DNA of 64,000 nt from Cryptomeria japonica. Its lineage: Eukaryota > Streptophyta > Pinopsida > Cupressales > Cupressaceae. The stretch covers positions 25,884,501-25,948,500 of the forward strand of contig NC_081412.1 in assembly GCF_030272615.1 (NCBI RefSeq), read 5' to 3'. The position numbers were made by a program, and so were the translations under genes. The notes under the pieces are model-generated. The model did not search any database, was not told where the DNA came from, and was given only the letters and a program-made list of their open reading frames with translations. The stretch's first letter is position 1; every line of letters begins with the position of its first letter. Positions 11,525 to 23,104 of the stretch are shown here, one piece after another.

Positions 11525-13065
11525 TGTTGGCAATATTGCATTATAATAGACAATGAAAGATTGTTGGCATTTCAATAAGGATATTGAGAAGGTTGTTGAT
11601 GATTATGGACATAACTGATTAAATATGTTTTACTATCTTGATATTATTATTTTGTCATTGATGTCAAGAAATTGATTTTCTAATTTAGTATGATGTTGCC
11701 ATATCTTGAGAAGTATGATATGAAGATTATAAAGAAGTCGGTAAAAGACATAGGAAAGAATATAATGAATAAGGGGATAAGGTATTCAATGGGCAACTAC
11801 TACCGAGTCAGACAATGATGAGATCATGATGTTTTAGATTGTTTTAACATCATACATATGTTGTAAAATGTAAAGGTTAATACTATACTATGTTATCAGG
11901 CAATGAACCTAGTCGGTAAACCCTAAGGAACCTAGTTGGTAAACCCTAAGGTTATCACTATCGGTTAATGAAGGTAGAATGTCTACCGAGTGAAGTTTAG
12001 TATTTACCGAGTTACAACCAAGCTATAACAGAATGCATTAAATGTTTACATGCGATATTTAATGAAAGAAGCTGATGAGCTGGAGCGAATTAAATGATTG
12101 GTAAGCCGTGTATGAAGATTGTTAAAGAATCTATGGTAAAGAAAGATCAGCAGGAAGATCTACAACTCAGATTGAACCACATTACTCTAACACAAGTTCC
12201 AAGGTGAAAATGCAAGTTCCAAGGTGGGGTAAAACGTTTTCAGATTGAAGAATACATTGAACCTGGACAAGATTGAAGATCTAATGGCTATGATTGATCA
12301 TGGGAAATGTGATCAATGAGATTCAGCGGTTAGAAGATTGTTTATAAATAGGAAACTATTGATAAACAATGCATGCGAGCAAGTGTATGCACAGGGATGC
12401 TACATAGTGATTACCAAGCACAAAAGCTTGAAGACCTCTTTTGATAACAGAGTATAGAGCCTAGCAGAGGGACAAGATAAGTCCTATGAATTGATTGTAT
12501 TGAACAAATAAGAATTTGCTTTAGCATTTTTAGATGTGAAGTTGCAGACATATCTTTATTACTGTTATTTTGAGAAGTAGCAGAAAATCTCTTAACCGAG
12601 TGGACTTAACAGTCTTATTTGTAAAATCCTCTAGCAAGGTGACATTCTTATTGAGTGTTTGAAATCCTTTAAAAAGGTCACTTCTAACAAAGTGAAGATC
12701 CTAACAGATCTGAGGGAAATCCCTTAACTGGGTCACATCTAGCAATGTGTTTGTAATCTTTAACAGGATTTTCTTTTAACCGAGCATACTCTAGAAGAGT
12801 ATATTTCTTAGTGGGTCTGAAATCCCACTATGGTTTTTTCCTATTTGGGTTTCCACGTTAAATCTGGTGTTATGAGGTTTATATTGTTCATATGCTTTTG
12901 AGTTTGCATGTTTGATAGTTTTTGGTTATATGACTGATATATATGTTACCGAGGTTGAATCTGATATTTTTATGGATGATTAAGTTTGTATGATTCACCC
13001 CCCCCCCCCCCCTCTCATCTTGTTGGCTATTGGATCTGTACTTATATTAAGTATCAGAACTATCA
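11525..13065 (+). repeat. Copia A 3' LTR
   Basis: A 1541 bp partner of 5328-6861, ending AACTATCA before the TGTTA duplication. Its C-run near 12998-13012 is 15 long, against 8 in the 5' LTR. Confidence 0.92.
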
Positions 13066-14395
13066 TGTTAATCAAAGGAGTTCAGTTGTGCATACCTAAG
13101 AGTTCTATGAGAGAGAATCTAATAAAGGAGAAAAATAATGGAGGACTAGCTAGACATTTTGGTGTTGACAAAACAATAGCATTGGTGAGTGAGCAGTACT
13201 TTTGGCCCTAGATTCATAAGGATGTTAAGAGATATGTGCAGAGTTGTAGATTTTTTCAAGTTGCAAAGGGTAGTAGTCAGAATGTGGGATTGTACAAACC
13301 TTTGACAATACCGGTAAGACCTTGGGAAGATATGAGAATGGATTTTGTACTTGGATTGCCTAAGACACCAAGAGGACATGATTCTATATTTGTGGTAGTG
13401 GATAGATTCTCAAAGATGACGCGTTTTGTACCTTGTAAGAAGGCATCAGATGCATTGCATGTAGCAAACCTATTTTTTAAGGAAGCGGTAAGGTTGCATG
13501 GATTACCTAAGAGCATAGTTTCAAATAGAGACACTAAGTTTGTTGGCTATTTTTGGAGAACACTTTGGAAGAAGATGAAGATAGATTTGTTCAGTTCAGT
13601 TCTACTTTTCATCCACAGACTGATGGACAGACATAAGTTGTTAACTGAAGTTTGGGAAACTTGTTGAGATGTTTAGTGGGAGATAAAATCGGAAGTTGGG
13701 ATTTGATCCTTGCACAAGCACAATTTGCCTACAACAATTCAATGAATAGAAGTACCGGAAGAACGCCTTTTGAGATTGTTACCAGAGTGCATCCTAGAGG
13801 TATATCAAAATTGAGAGATATTAGTAGTGAAGACCGAAGAATTTCGGAGACAGAAGACTTTGCAGATCACATGGCAGCATTGCATATTCAAGTTAAGAAG
13901 CATTTGGAAGACATGAATAGAAAATATAAGGAGAAGGCATATGGGAAGAAGAGACATAAGGAATTTGAAGTTGGCAATGAAGTGATGGTATATCTAAGAA
14001 AAGAGAGATTCCTGGTTGGAACTTATAACAAGTTGTAGATGAAGAAGTTTAGACCTTGCAGGATTTTGAGGAAGTTCAGTTCTGGAAATGCATATGAAGT
14101 GGAGTTACTAAATAGTCTGAGTATTTCACTTGTGTTTAAAATTGCAAATCTTCATGAGTATCATGAACCAGAATTTAGTAAGGACAGTGTTATGGACTTG
14201 GAGAAACACTTTCCCTAGAAGGAATCAGATCAGATTGAAGAGATTTGGGATAGTAAGATTGGGCGTAGTACCCAGAGCAGTCAGTATAAGGAATATCTTG
14301 TGAAGTGGAAGGACAGACCAGTTGAAGATTCATCTTGGATTTCTCAGGCAAAGGTAGACTGCCTTGGTTTCCCTCTGACCCTGACAAAGTGAGAG
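13066..14395 (+). pseudogene. Gy pol, second part: integrase and chromodomain
   Basis: This continues the gypsy integrase after copia A. The zinc-binding region has GGLARHFGVDKTIALVSEQYF and YVQSCRFFQVAKG, where the last Cys of the HHCC finger is Phe. The core has MDFVLGLPKTPRG, FVVVDRFSKMTRFVPC and LHGLPKSIVSNRDTKF, which carry the first two catalytic Asp residues. A frameshift near 13640 removes the Glu region's normal reading. The C-terminal part has AQFAYNNSMNRSTGRTPFEIV. A chromodomain, YKEYLVKWKDRPVEDSSWI, lies at about 14283-14340. Chromodomains can guide integration to particular chromatin. Stops occur at 13209 and 14217 among others. Confidence 0.88.
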
Positions 14396-14424
14396 GCTCA
14401 TATTTTTCAATAACCTTGGATGTC

Positions 14425-15225
14425 TGATGCAGGAGCATCCCTAGTTCATACAATCTTGGATCAACCAAAAACATTTTCCCTTTTGTTTTGCTTTCTGTTT
14501 GCAGTTTTAGTTTTCCTTTCTGCGTGTCTCAGTTTTGGTTCACCAGATCTTGTGGAGTTGGATTCTACTTGAAGACTTGATCATCTTTCTTTCTTCCAAA
14601 CCGCTCGTATTTGGATCATTTTTCGGCAAGATATCGCTATCAGTTTCCTTGACAATTTCCTGTTACCGATTGGCAGTTTTTGTTATCGGTAACCTGGACC
14701 TATTTAGGTGATCTATTGAAACCCCTTCTGAAGCTTGCAGAGCCTTGGGCATTGATTTTGGTGTTCCTTGGTGTGTGGCCGACCTTTTCTCATGATCTAT
14801 GTTTCATCCTTTGGATTTTCTAGAGGAATCTCTTGGTGGAGGCCGACCTTGTTATTTTACACGTTAGGTCTTGTTCTTCGGGTTTTGATCCCTTTTGGGC
14901 CGACTGGATCCTTTGGATTGATATATATAATTTTAATTATGCATTAGAATGAAATAAATTAGAGAATCAAGTAGCTAGACTGTGCGTAGAAGATAGATTT
15001 CATGATTCAAGGTCCAAGTTGTGACCTATTATGTATGTTCTATTAGGCTTGTGAGCCGGTATGTTGTAACTCGGTTGTTACTGCTTGGATGTAATCAATT
15101 TTCATGCAATAAAACAAGATGTTATGCATTGCCTCCATCATATGTTTGTGTTCCCATTGTGTTTACTCTTGCTGACCAGTCCAAATTGATCTCTTTGAGG
15201 TCCCTCCTCATCGGTGATTGCTTCA
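14425..15225 (+). repeat. Gy 3' LTR
   Basis: An 801 bp LTR, TGATGCAGGAGC...GATTGCTTCA, matching 1245-2024 and followed by the CATGT duplication. I see no convincing polypurine tract in front of it. Confidence 0.9.
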
Positions 15226-15290
15226 CATGTGGATGTACAATATTATTTTGTTCATGAGTTGATTATGAATGGACAAATTAAGTTGCAGAA
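15226..15290 (+). pseudogene. Copia RNase H third segment (element H)
   Basis: After the CATGT duplication the H frame resumes with DVQYYFVHELIMNGQIKLQ, the conserved region after the TKHIDI-like box of copia RNase H. The segment ends where the D 5' LTR begins; the end of the protein is at 50817. Confidence 0.8.
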
Positions 15291-16567
15291 TATTAACACT
15301 TGAGAGAATTTTGTTGTTGTCATTGATATCAACATATTCTTGCTCTAGTGATTGCAGATTGGTTCATTGTGATCATGGTTTGGTGTATGGAGTATTTATA
15401 GTATCACTATATTCTTCTGTACTGGTGTTGGTGATTCAGTTTTGCATTTTGCTTTTATCATCAGTGCTTTGCAGAGTTCAGTATTTCCTCTGGTATATTC
15501 TAGTGTGATCAGCTCAAGATTTGAGATTTTGGGATAGTGTTTGGGATGGTCTTGTATATCTTTATTTCAGATGGTTCATGGTTTGGTGCTCGACAAGTTA
15601 TCTTTCTTCTTGACAGTTGCTACTGTTTGAGTGTTCTTGAGTTTCAAATGTTGACAAATAAAGATTTGATAAGTGGTGTTGGTGTAGTTGTTACTGATGA
15701 TTCTAATGTGCTTGCTGGTGTTTCCTAATTGTATCCTATTTGTCCTGATGATTTGCATTGATTATTGTGTGATTTTTTGGTGATTTTGTTGAACTGGTGA
15801 TGTTCTTCATGTTATGCTATTTTCCTAGTGGTGTAGTGTGTTGCAATTGATCTTGGCGTGATTTCCAGTGGTGTTGCATGTTTGGAGACTTGAATTAGGT
15901 CCATGTTATGTCATGTGAATCATTATATTGGTCTGGTGGTTGATCTTTGTATTGTGTGATGTAATTTTGTAATTGTGAGTTGAGGGTTTAGTTGACCTTG
16001 TTATCAAGGTTGATGAATTGTATAAATAGGTAATATTGTCATGTAAATTAGGTATCAAGGTTGTCATTGCATTAACAGAGAGTGGTGAATGTGCGAACAA
16101 GGATTCATCTTTCGGTGTAGTGCATTGAGAAGAGATTGGTGTTGTAGATTAGACAATTGTACTTAATCGGAACTACCATCAGGCATTTGGAGATGCTATT
16201 ATTGCAGTTCATTCCTGTTGGATTGTAGTCTGAATCTTGTTGTAAGTCAGTGAGACTTCCCTGAGCATTGTAGCCTTCTGATTCATTATCTTTTGAGCAG
16301 TGATCTCTAGGCAGTGTGCCTGAATGCATGTCACCATTGTAATATTTTCACATACTATTGCAGAATGTCATCTTATTGTGGGTAGGTTCCCACCATGGTT
16401 TTTCCCTTAACTGGGTTTTCCACGTCAAAATATTGATGTTGTGTTATCAATTTTCTTATCTTTGTTATTGCTACAATTTATCAAACCTAGTTTTGTGATT
16501 AGATCTGGTGAAAACTGATTCACCCCCCCACCCTCGTCTCAGTTTTCTCTCATCGTTGTTACCAACA
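15291..16567 (+). repeat. Copia D 5' LTR
   Basis: From 15312 onward it matches 49540-50816 well. The start, TATTAACACTT, is read as a degraded TGTTA. It contains TATAAATA at 16021-16028, a C-run near 16523 and the end TTACCAACA. Confidence 0.8.
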
Positions 16568-16569
16568 AT

Positions 16570-16581
16570 TAGTATCAGAGC
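16570..16581 (+). other. Copia D primer-binding site
   Basis: TAGTATCAGAGC, the Met-tRNA site with one G-to-A change, two bases after the LTR. Confidence 0.8.
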
Positions 16582-16623
16582 TAGATCCTTTGAAGGAAGC
16601 TTAACCGCTTGAGGAGATCTAGG

Positions 16624-16816
16624 ATGGCAACTAGAACTGGAGGTGTTATGTTTAAGAAGGAGAGTCTGAGATTTGATGGTAGTAACTATGCTATATGGAA
16701 GAACCAAATGGAAATGCACTTGAGATGTCTTGGAGAAGATTACTGGAAGATTACAAAGAATGCCTATTCTGCTCCTCCTAATGGACCATTTACTGCTGAT
16801 GAGATCAAGGAATCTA
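16624..16816 (+). pseudogene. Copia D gag, N-terminal piece
   Basis: The frame begins MATRTGGVMFKKESLRFDG, followed by NYAIWKNQMEMHLRCLGEDYW, the copia Gag N-terminal domain. An upstream in-frame ATG exists at 16609, but the one at 16624 fits the family better. The frame is cut after the Lys-Glu at 16807-16812 by element E and resumes at 36323 with VEYKIRVKEAVLSAP. Confidence 0.85.
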
Positions 16817-16823
16817 TATAATA

Positions 16824-17645
16824 TGTTGGCCCTTTGGAGGAATTGATTATATGTTGCATTGATGTTTTGTCATTGATGTCAACACTAGTTGTTTTGGCTA
16901 CTTTACCAGTATCCTTCTGGTCCTGGTAAGTTGTTTGGTTTCTAGTTGGATTAGATCATGATGATCCGGTATGTTTTGGCTTATGGAATTGGCCTATTCA
17001 TGCTACTTAGATTCATGTTCAGTCAATTGGTTTTGATCTCATGATTGGATGCTATCATGTGTGCTGGTAAGATTGGTTTGTTGATCCCGTTGTTGTTGTT
17101 GAGAGAGAGATCTCTCTCTTCATGTTCCGAATCTCTCTCTCCTCCTCCGGTGCGACTTCTAGTAGAGATTCAGGATGCTGATGGTGATTGTGTTCGAGAC
17201 TTGGTTGATTGGGATCATTTCTTTAGCGTGTGTGAACCTAAATTGGGTCCCAGTTTATCTAGGTTATGGATCGGCTTAATGTAATGTGTTGATTGGACTT
17301 CTCGATGTGTTTTCAGGATGTCTTATGGGTTGGATATTATTTGTTTGGTCTCAGGCCGACATGTTTTGTAATTATGTAATTGTTTTATTATCTGGTGGCT
17401 GACCTTATTGTTTGTGGTCAAGGGTTTGTATATATATGATGTAAGATCTCATTGTAGATCATAAGTGAGGATGGAAAGGATGTATAGGGGTGAATAATGT
17501 AATAATCATTCATGCAGAGGATTTGGTTGATCATTGGTGATTGAGTTGGGTTTATGTAAGAGGATTTAGTCCTCCAGTATTGAGCTTAACCAGAATTGAT
17601 TCACCCCCCTCTCAGTTGTCTTCTAGTTATTTGAACTATCTAACA
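16824..17645 (+). repeat. Copia C 5' LTR
   Basis: An 822 bp LTR, TGTTGGCCCT...CTATCTAACA. It has a TATATATA box at 17429-17436 and a C-run near 17603, followed by the primer site. Confidence 0.92.
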
Positions 17646-17647
17646 AT

Positions 17648-17659
17648 TGGTATCAGAGC
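17648..17659 (+). other. Copia C primer-binding site
   Basis: TGGTATCAGAGC, the initiator-Met tRNA site, two bases after the LTR end. Confidence 0.9.
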
Positions 17660-17702
17660 TTTTCTCCTCTCTGTAGAAGCTTAACCGCTTGAGGAAGATC
17701 CT

Positions 17703-20700
17703 ATGGTGACTAATAGTTCAAGTTCATCTAGTTCATCTTCTCCTATCTTTCAGAGAGATATTCCTAGGCTTGATGGAACAAATTATAGAGTATGGAAGAT
17801 TCAGATGGAGACTCATTTGAGATGTCTTGGGGTAAGGAAATTTGGGAAATCACTGAGAATGGGGTTACACCTTTTAATCCGGCATCTGGAAATCCTCCTT
17901 CGGCAAACATGGATAAGGAGCTTGAGAATGATTGTAGAGCAAGAGAAGCCCCTCTTGTGTGCACTTTTTGATCAACAAATAATGGGATTAACTGACAAAT
18001 CATCAGCAAAGGCTGAATGGGACAAGTTGGAGACTCTTAATGAAGGTGACCCTACTGTTAAGATTGCTAAACTTGATGGTTACTAGGTGAGATATGAAAA
18101 CTTGAAGATGGAAGAAGATGAAAGGATTATTGCACTCATGGAAAGGGTAAATGAAATTGTTATGGGAATTCAATGTTGTGGTGGAACTCTAAGTGAAGAT
18201 GAAATAGTTTTTAAAGTTCTGAGAGCTTTGCCACCAGCTTACAAGATGAAGGCTACTACAATTAATGAATTGAGAACAATGGCTAATACTTTTGTCAATA
18301 GAGATACCTTGGTTGGAAAATTATCTTCTTTTGAGCTTGAAGAATTTGGACCTTCTGGAGCTGTGAAGTCTAAACCTTATTTTCATGCATTTACATCATC
18401 AACTAGCAAGAAAGATTGGAAAGCTTTGTATGCAAAGGAATTGGATGATATGAAGAGAGAAGATGAATAATTTGATCAATTTGAAGCCCTATTTGCTAGA
18501 AGAGTACCTAAAGGACCGACAAGAAGTAAGTATGAAGGAGAAACACCTTTTAAATGTTTTGCATGTAATAAGATAGGTCATTTTGCATCTAGATGTCCTG
18601 AAAGGAATTCAGATTTGAAGAAAGAGCTCGAAGATCTTTTAAGCCTAACCCTGGCTATCAGAAGAAGTATAAGTACAGGAAAAACAGAGATAAATCATGC
18701 TACATTGCAGATGAGGAAGGTGTGACTGATTCTGACGATGAACTGGCACAAGACTCTGCTAATGGTTCCGACAATGGAAAGGAATGGGTATTCTTGGCTA
18801 TCAAGGAAGATGTTTCGACACTAGAAGAGAATGTACCTGAAGAGAAGGGCCTTGCTGCTAAAATTGAAGATAAGGATGAATGGGTAATTGATAGTGGATG
18901 TTCACATCATATGGCTAGAGATAAAAGGAAGTTTCTATCTTTAAAAGAATTTGATGGCAGTCTGGTTAGATTTGGAGATGACAAAGCATCTATGATCAAG
19001 GGAGGATGAACTATATCATTAGATGGTAAGCACAATACTGATAATGTTTATTATGTTGAAGGTTTAAGGCATAATCTTTTGAGTGTAGGATAATTGGTGG
19101 ATAAGGGATTTCAATTACAGTTCAAGGATGGAAAATGCAAAACATTAATATATCTGGTTTGGAGATTGCAACCAGTACTCAGACAAAAGGTAATATATTT
19201 AATTTGAATTCCAGTGAGAAGACATATTTGATTGCACAAACTGATGAGAGTTGGCTATGGCATAAAAGGCTATGTCATGTGAATTTTGATTGCATGGTAA
19301 AGATTAGTTCAACTAAGGCAGTTAGAGATATACCTAATATTGTGAAGCCCTATAATCTGGTATGTAAAGAATATCAAATGGGAAAATAGGTCAAAACCTC
19401 TTTTAAGAGTATACAGGACAAATCTAATGATGTTCTTGATCTTATTCATACTGATTTATATGGTCCTGCTAGAATTAAAAGTTTTCAAGTTGATAGATAT
19501 TTTATGCTAATCATTGATGATTATTCTAGAATGATGTGGGTTACTTTTCTAAGGGAGAAATCTGAGGCTTTTGAAAAGTTTAAAATATTTAAAGATAAAG
19601 TTGGAATAGAGACAAGATTGAAGATTAAATGTTTAAGGTCAAATCATGGTGGAGAATTCACATCCGGTGAGTTAAATAACTTTTGTGAGAAGCATGGCAT
19701 AAGGAGACAATTTTCTGCTCCCCGAACACCTCAGCAAAAAGGAGTTGTGGAAAGAAAGAACATAACTATCTTGGATGCTGATAGAACCATGATGATGGAA
19801 GCTAATCTACCTCATATCTACTGGAGAGAAGCAGTGGGCACAATAATTTATACATTCAATAGAGTACATATCAAAGGAGAAACTGATAAGACACCTTATG
19901 AATTATGGTTTGGCAATACACCTACAGTTAAGTATTTCAGAATCTTTGGTAGTAAATGTTATATTAGGAGAGATGATTTCATTGGCAATTTTTCTTGGTT
20001 ATTCTAATGAAAGCAAAGCATATAGATTTTATAACAAGATATTGCAGAGAATTATGGAGAGTGCTAATGTCAAGGTAGATGAGTTGAATAGAAGTCAAAT
20101 CAGAGTTTATGAGCAAGAACTGATAGTGGAAATGATCATAACTGAACTGGTAACACCTTTATCGGAACAGAATGTTTAACCAGTTACTCCGGCAGTATCA
20201 AAAAATTCAATGGTAAATGAAGAACTAGGAAGAGCAACAAAGAATCAGAAGACTCCTAGGCATGTAAGGATAAAACATTCTAAAGATCAGATCATTGGGG
20301 ATAAAAACAATGGAGGGATGACAAGAAGGAGATTGGAAACTAATGAGGTATGTTTAATTTCTCAAGTTAAACCGGTACCAGTAATTGAAGCATGTAAAGT
20401 TGAATGTTGGGTGAAAGCTATGGAAGAAGAATTAGATCAAATAGAGAAGAATAACACATGGATTTTAGTTCCCCGACCTAAAAATAAGAATGCTATTGGA
20501 ACTAAATGGGTATTTAGGAATAAATTAAATGAAGATGGATAAGTTGTAAGGAATAAAGCTAGATTGGTTTGTAAGGGCTATTCTCAGAAGGAAGGAATTG
20601 ATTATGGTAAAAATTTTGCCCTTGTAGCTAGGATTGAAGCTATAAGATTATTTCTTGCCTATGCTGCACATAAAAACTACAAGGTTTATCAAATGGATGT

Positions 20701-21903
20701 TAAGTGTACCTTTCTGAATGGGGATCTTGATGAGGAAGTTTATATTGAGAAACCTGATAGTTTTTCACTTTCAGATGATAAAAACATGGTTTCCAAGTTA
20801 AGGAAAGCCTTAAATGGATTGAAACAGGCACCTAGAGCTTGGTATGCAAGGTTAGGTAAATACCTTTTGAAGCTTGGTTTCACTAAAGGTAATGCTAACA
20901 ATAATCTATATTATAAAGTCACTAATGATGATATACTAATTATTGAGGTTTTTGTTAATGACATCATTTTTGGAGGTGAAGATAAGTAGTGCATGGAATT
21001 TTCTAAAAATATGGAGAAAGAATTTGAAATATCTATGATTGGGGAAATGAAATTTTTCTTAGGTTTGCAGATTACTCAAACTGATAAAGTTATTTTTACC
21101 TATCAAACTAAGTATGCTAGGGAATTGTTGAAGAAATTTGGTATGGAAGACTCTAAAACGGTAAGTACTCCTATGGTTACAAGTGAAAAATTGACAAGGA
21201 AAGATGTTTCTGCACCAGTAATTCTACAAGATACAAGTCTATGATTGGGGGTCTGTTATATTTGACTCATACTAGGCCTGATATAATGAATGTTGTTTGC
21301 ATTACATCAAGATATCAAAGTGATCCTACAGAAAATCATGAGAGTGCAGTGAAAAGAATTTTTAGATACTTGTAAGGTACATCTGAATATGGTTTGTGGT
21401 ACCCTGAGGATGATGAGTTTACTTTATGTGCTTATATAGATGCAAATTGGGCAGGTGATATTGATGACCGGAAAAGTACTTCCGATGGAGCTTTCTTTCT
21501 TGTAAAGAAACTTATTTCATGGATCAGCAAGAAACAATCGTGTACTTCTTTATCTACTGTTGAAGCTGAGTATGTTGTTGTTGCTACTAACTGTACACAA
21601 GTTCTATGGATGAAGCAAATGTTGAAGGACATAAAAGTGCATTGCATTGGACTGGTAGTTATTCACTGTGATAACTCTACTGCTATTAACATATCAAAGA
21701 AGCTAACATTTCACTCTAAGACAAAGCACATATCTATCAAGTATAACTTTTTGAAGGAGAAGGTGGAATAAAATGATGTTAGATTGGTTTATGTGAACAC
21801 TAAAGAGAAGATTGTAGGTATTTTCACTAAACCTTTGTCTAAAGAATCATTTGAGTACCTCAGAGACAGATTAGGGGTTTCTGCCCCTCCGACAGAGAAT
21901 TGA
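17703..21903 (+). pseudogene. Copia C gag-pol polyprotein
   Basis: Gag starts with MVTN and a serine run, then LDGTNYRVWKIQMETHLRCLG; a frame error follows within the first 60 residues. The zinc knuckle CFACNKIGHFASRC is intact (about 18557-18598). Protease has DEWVIDSGCSHHM. The integrase zinc region has LWHKRLCHVNF; the core has LIIDDYSRMMWV, and PRTPQQKGVVERKN keeps the region of the catalytic Glu. RT has [11 protein letters not shown] and FVNDIIFGG near 20947-20973, where the first catalytic Asp is Asn. RNase H has DANWAGDIDDRKSTSDGAFF and ends IFTKPLSKESFEYLRDRLG. Stops include 18084, 18468, 19006, 19387, 20539, 20986 and 21375; there are at least four frameshifts. Dead and unable to copy itself. 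Confidence 0.92.
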
Positions 21904-22267
21904 TTGATGCTATTTGGCATCAATCCGGTATGCATTATTAGAGATATTATTCATTCTGGACTGATGTGGGTATGCTACTACTCTAGGGGATTAGTTAGCC
22001 TTGTGATTCAGTAGTTTATGTTTTTGCTTTGATATTTATGTCGGATTTTTGGCATTGATGTCAAAGGGGGAGAGATATTCATGTGAAAAACTTAAGGGAT
22101 ATATACATTAGGGGGAGAAATTTGTAGAACTTAATTGTGATATCATTTACAGGGAATATGGATCAGAACTTCATTGCTATATTTTTATATGGGAGATTTG
22201 TTTGGCATTTCTTGGCACTTGGATGTTTTTCACATCTAGTGTTTCCATCAATGCCAAAGGGGGATAT
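21904..22267 (+). other. Copia C 3' untranslated region and polypurine tracts
   Basis: No ORF is present. An upstream tract, GTCAAAGGGGGAGAG, lies near 22061-22075, a weaker one, TTAGGGGGAGAAA, follows near 22110, and the LTR-adjacent one, AAAGGGGGA, is at 22256-22264. The layout is the same as in A, B and D. Confidence 0.8.
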
Positions 22268-23099
22268 TGTTGGCCATTTGGAGGAATTGATTATGTGTTG
22301 CATTGATGTTTTGTCATTGATGTCAACACTAGTTGTTTTGGCTACTTTACAGGTATCCTTCTAGACTTGGTAAGTTGTTTGGTTTCTAGTTGGATTAGAT
22401 CATGATGATCTGGTGTGCTCCGGTACGTTTTGGCTTATGGAATTGACCTATTCATGCTACTCAGATTCATGTTCACTTAGTTGGTTTTGATCTGGTGATC
22501 AGATGCTATCATGTATGCGAGTAAAATTGGTTTGTTGATCTAGTGAAGGTTCCACCGATAGAGCTTTGTTGAAGATATTTGATGTTATGCATAAGTGGTG
22601 TTGGTGTGGCTTCTAGTAGAGATTCAGGATGCTGATGGTGATCATGCTCGATACTTGGTAGATTGGGACCATTGCTTTAGCGTGTGTGGCCTAAATTGGG
22701 TCTCGGTTTATCTAGGTTATGGACTAGCTTACTGTAACGTTTTGATTGGACTTCTCGATGTGTTTCTGGGATGTCTTATGGGTTGAATATTATTTTTTTG
22801 GTCTCAGGACGACATGTTTTGTAATTATGTAATTGTTTTATTGTCTGGTGGCCGACCTTACTATTTGTGGTCAAGGGTTTGTATATATATGATGTAAGAT
22901 CTCATTGTAGATCATAAGTGAGGATGGAAAGGATATATAGGAGAGAATAATGTAATAATCATTCATGCAGAGGATTTGGTCAATCATTGGTGATTGAGTT
23001 GGGTTTATGTAAGAGGATTTAGTCCTCTAATATTGAGCTTAACCAGAACTGATTCACCCCCCCTCTCAGTTGTCTTCCAGTTATTTGAACTGTCTAACA
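22268..23099 (+). repeat. Copia C 3' LTR
   Basis: An 832 bp partner of 16824-17645, ending TGTCTAACA before the TAATA duplication. A short stretch near 22540-22620 differs from the 5' LTR, including loss of a CT-rich segment found near 17100-17150. Confidence 0.92.
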
Positions 23100-23104
23100 T
23101 AATA

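Larger units (their letters stand above)
5328..13065 (+). mobile_element. Copia element A (Sirevirus-like), full length
   Basis: A 7738 bp element with LTRs at 5328-6861 and 11525-13065, flanked by TGTTA at 5323-5327 and 13066-13070. It is inserted in the Gy integrase gene. The order gag, protease, integrase, RT, RNase H is that of Ty1/copia. Several AAAGGGGGAGA tracts lie before the 3' LTR, and the Met-tRNA primer site is typical. The two LTRs differ at four positions in their first 175 bases by eye, so it is fairly young. Element B is a close relative. Confidence 0.94.
1245..15225 (+). mobile_element. Chromovirus-type Ty3/gypsy element Gy, with copia A inserted
   Basis: A full-length gypsy element in H RNase H. 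The LTRs are 1245-2024 and 14425-15225, flanked by perfect CATGT duplications at 1240-1244 and 15226-15230. The order is gag, protease, RT, RNase H, integrase, chromodomain. Integrase placed after RT defines Ty3/gypsy, and the terminal chromodomain defines the chromovirus branch. Copia A (5328-13065) splits it between RNase H and integrase. Without A it is about 6.2 kb. In the first 3.1 kb gag-pol keeps one frame and is broken only by stop codons. Confidence 0.92.
16824..23099 (+). mobile_element. Copia element C (Sirevirus-like), full length
   Basis: A 6276 bp element with LTRs at 16824-17645 and 22268-23099. It is flanked by TAATA at 16819-16823 and 23100-23104. It lies seven bases inside the 5' LTR of E. 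Gag-pol is decayed by stops and frameshifts, and its RT catalytic box is mutated. Its gag and RNase H resemble those of D more than those of A and B. Confidence 0.93.
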
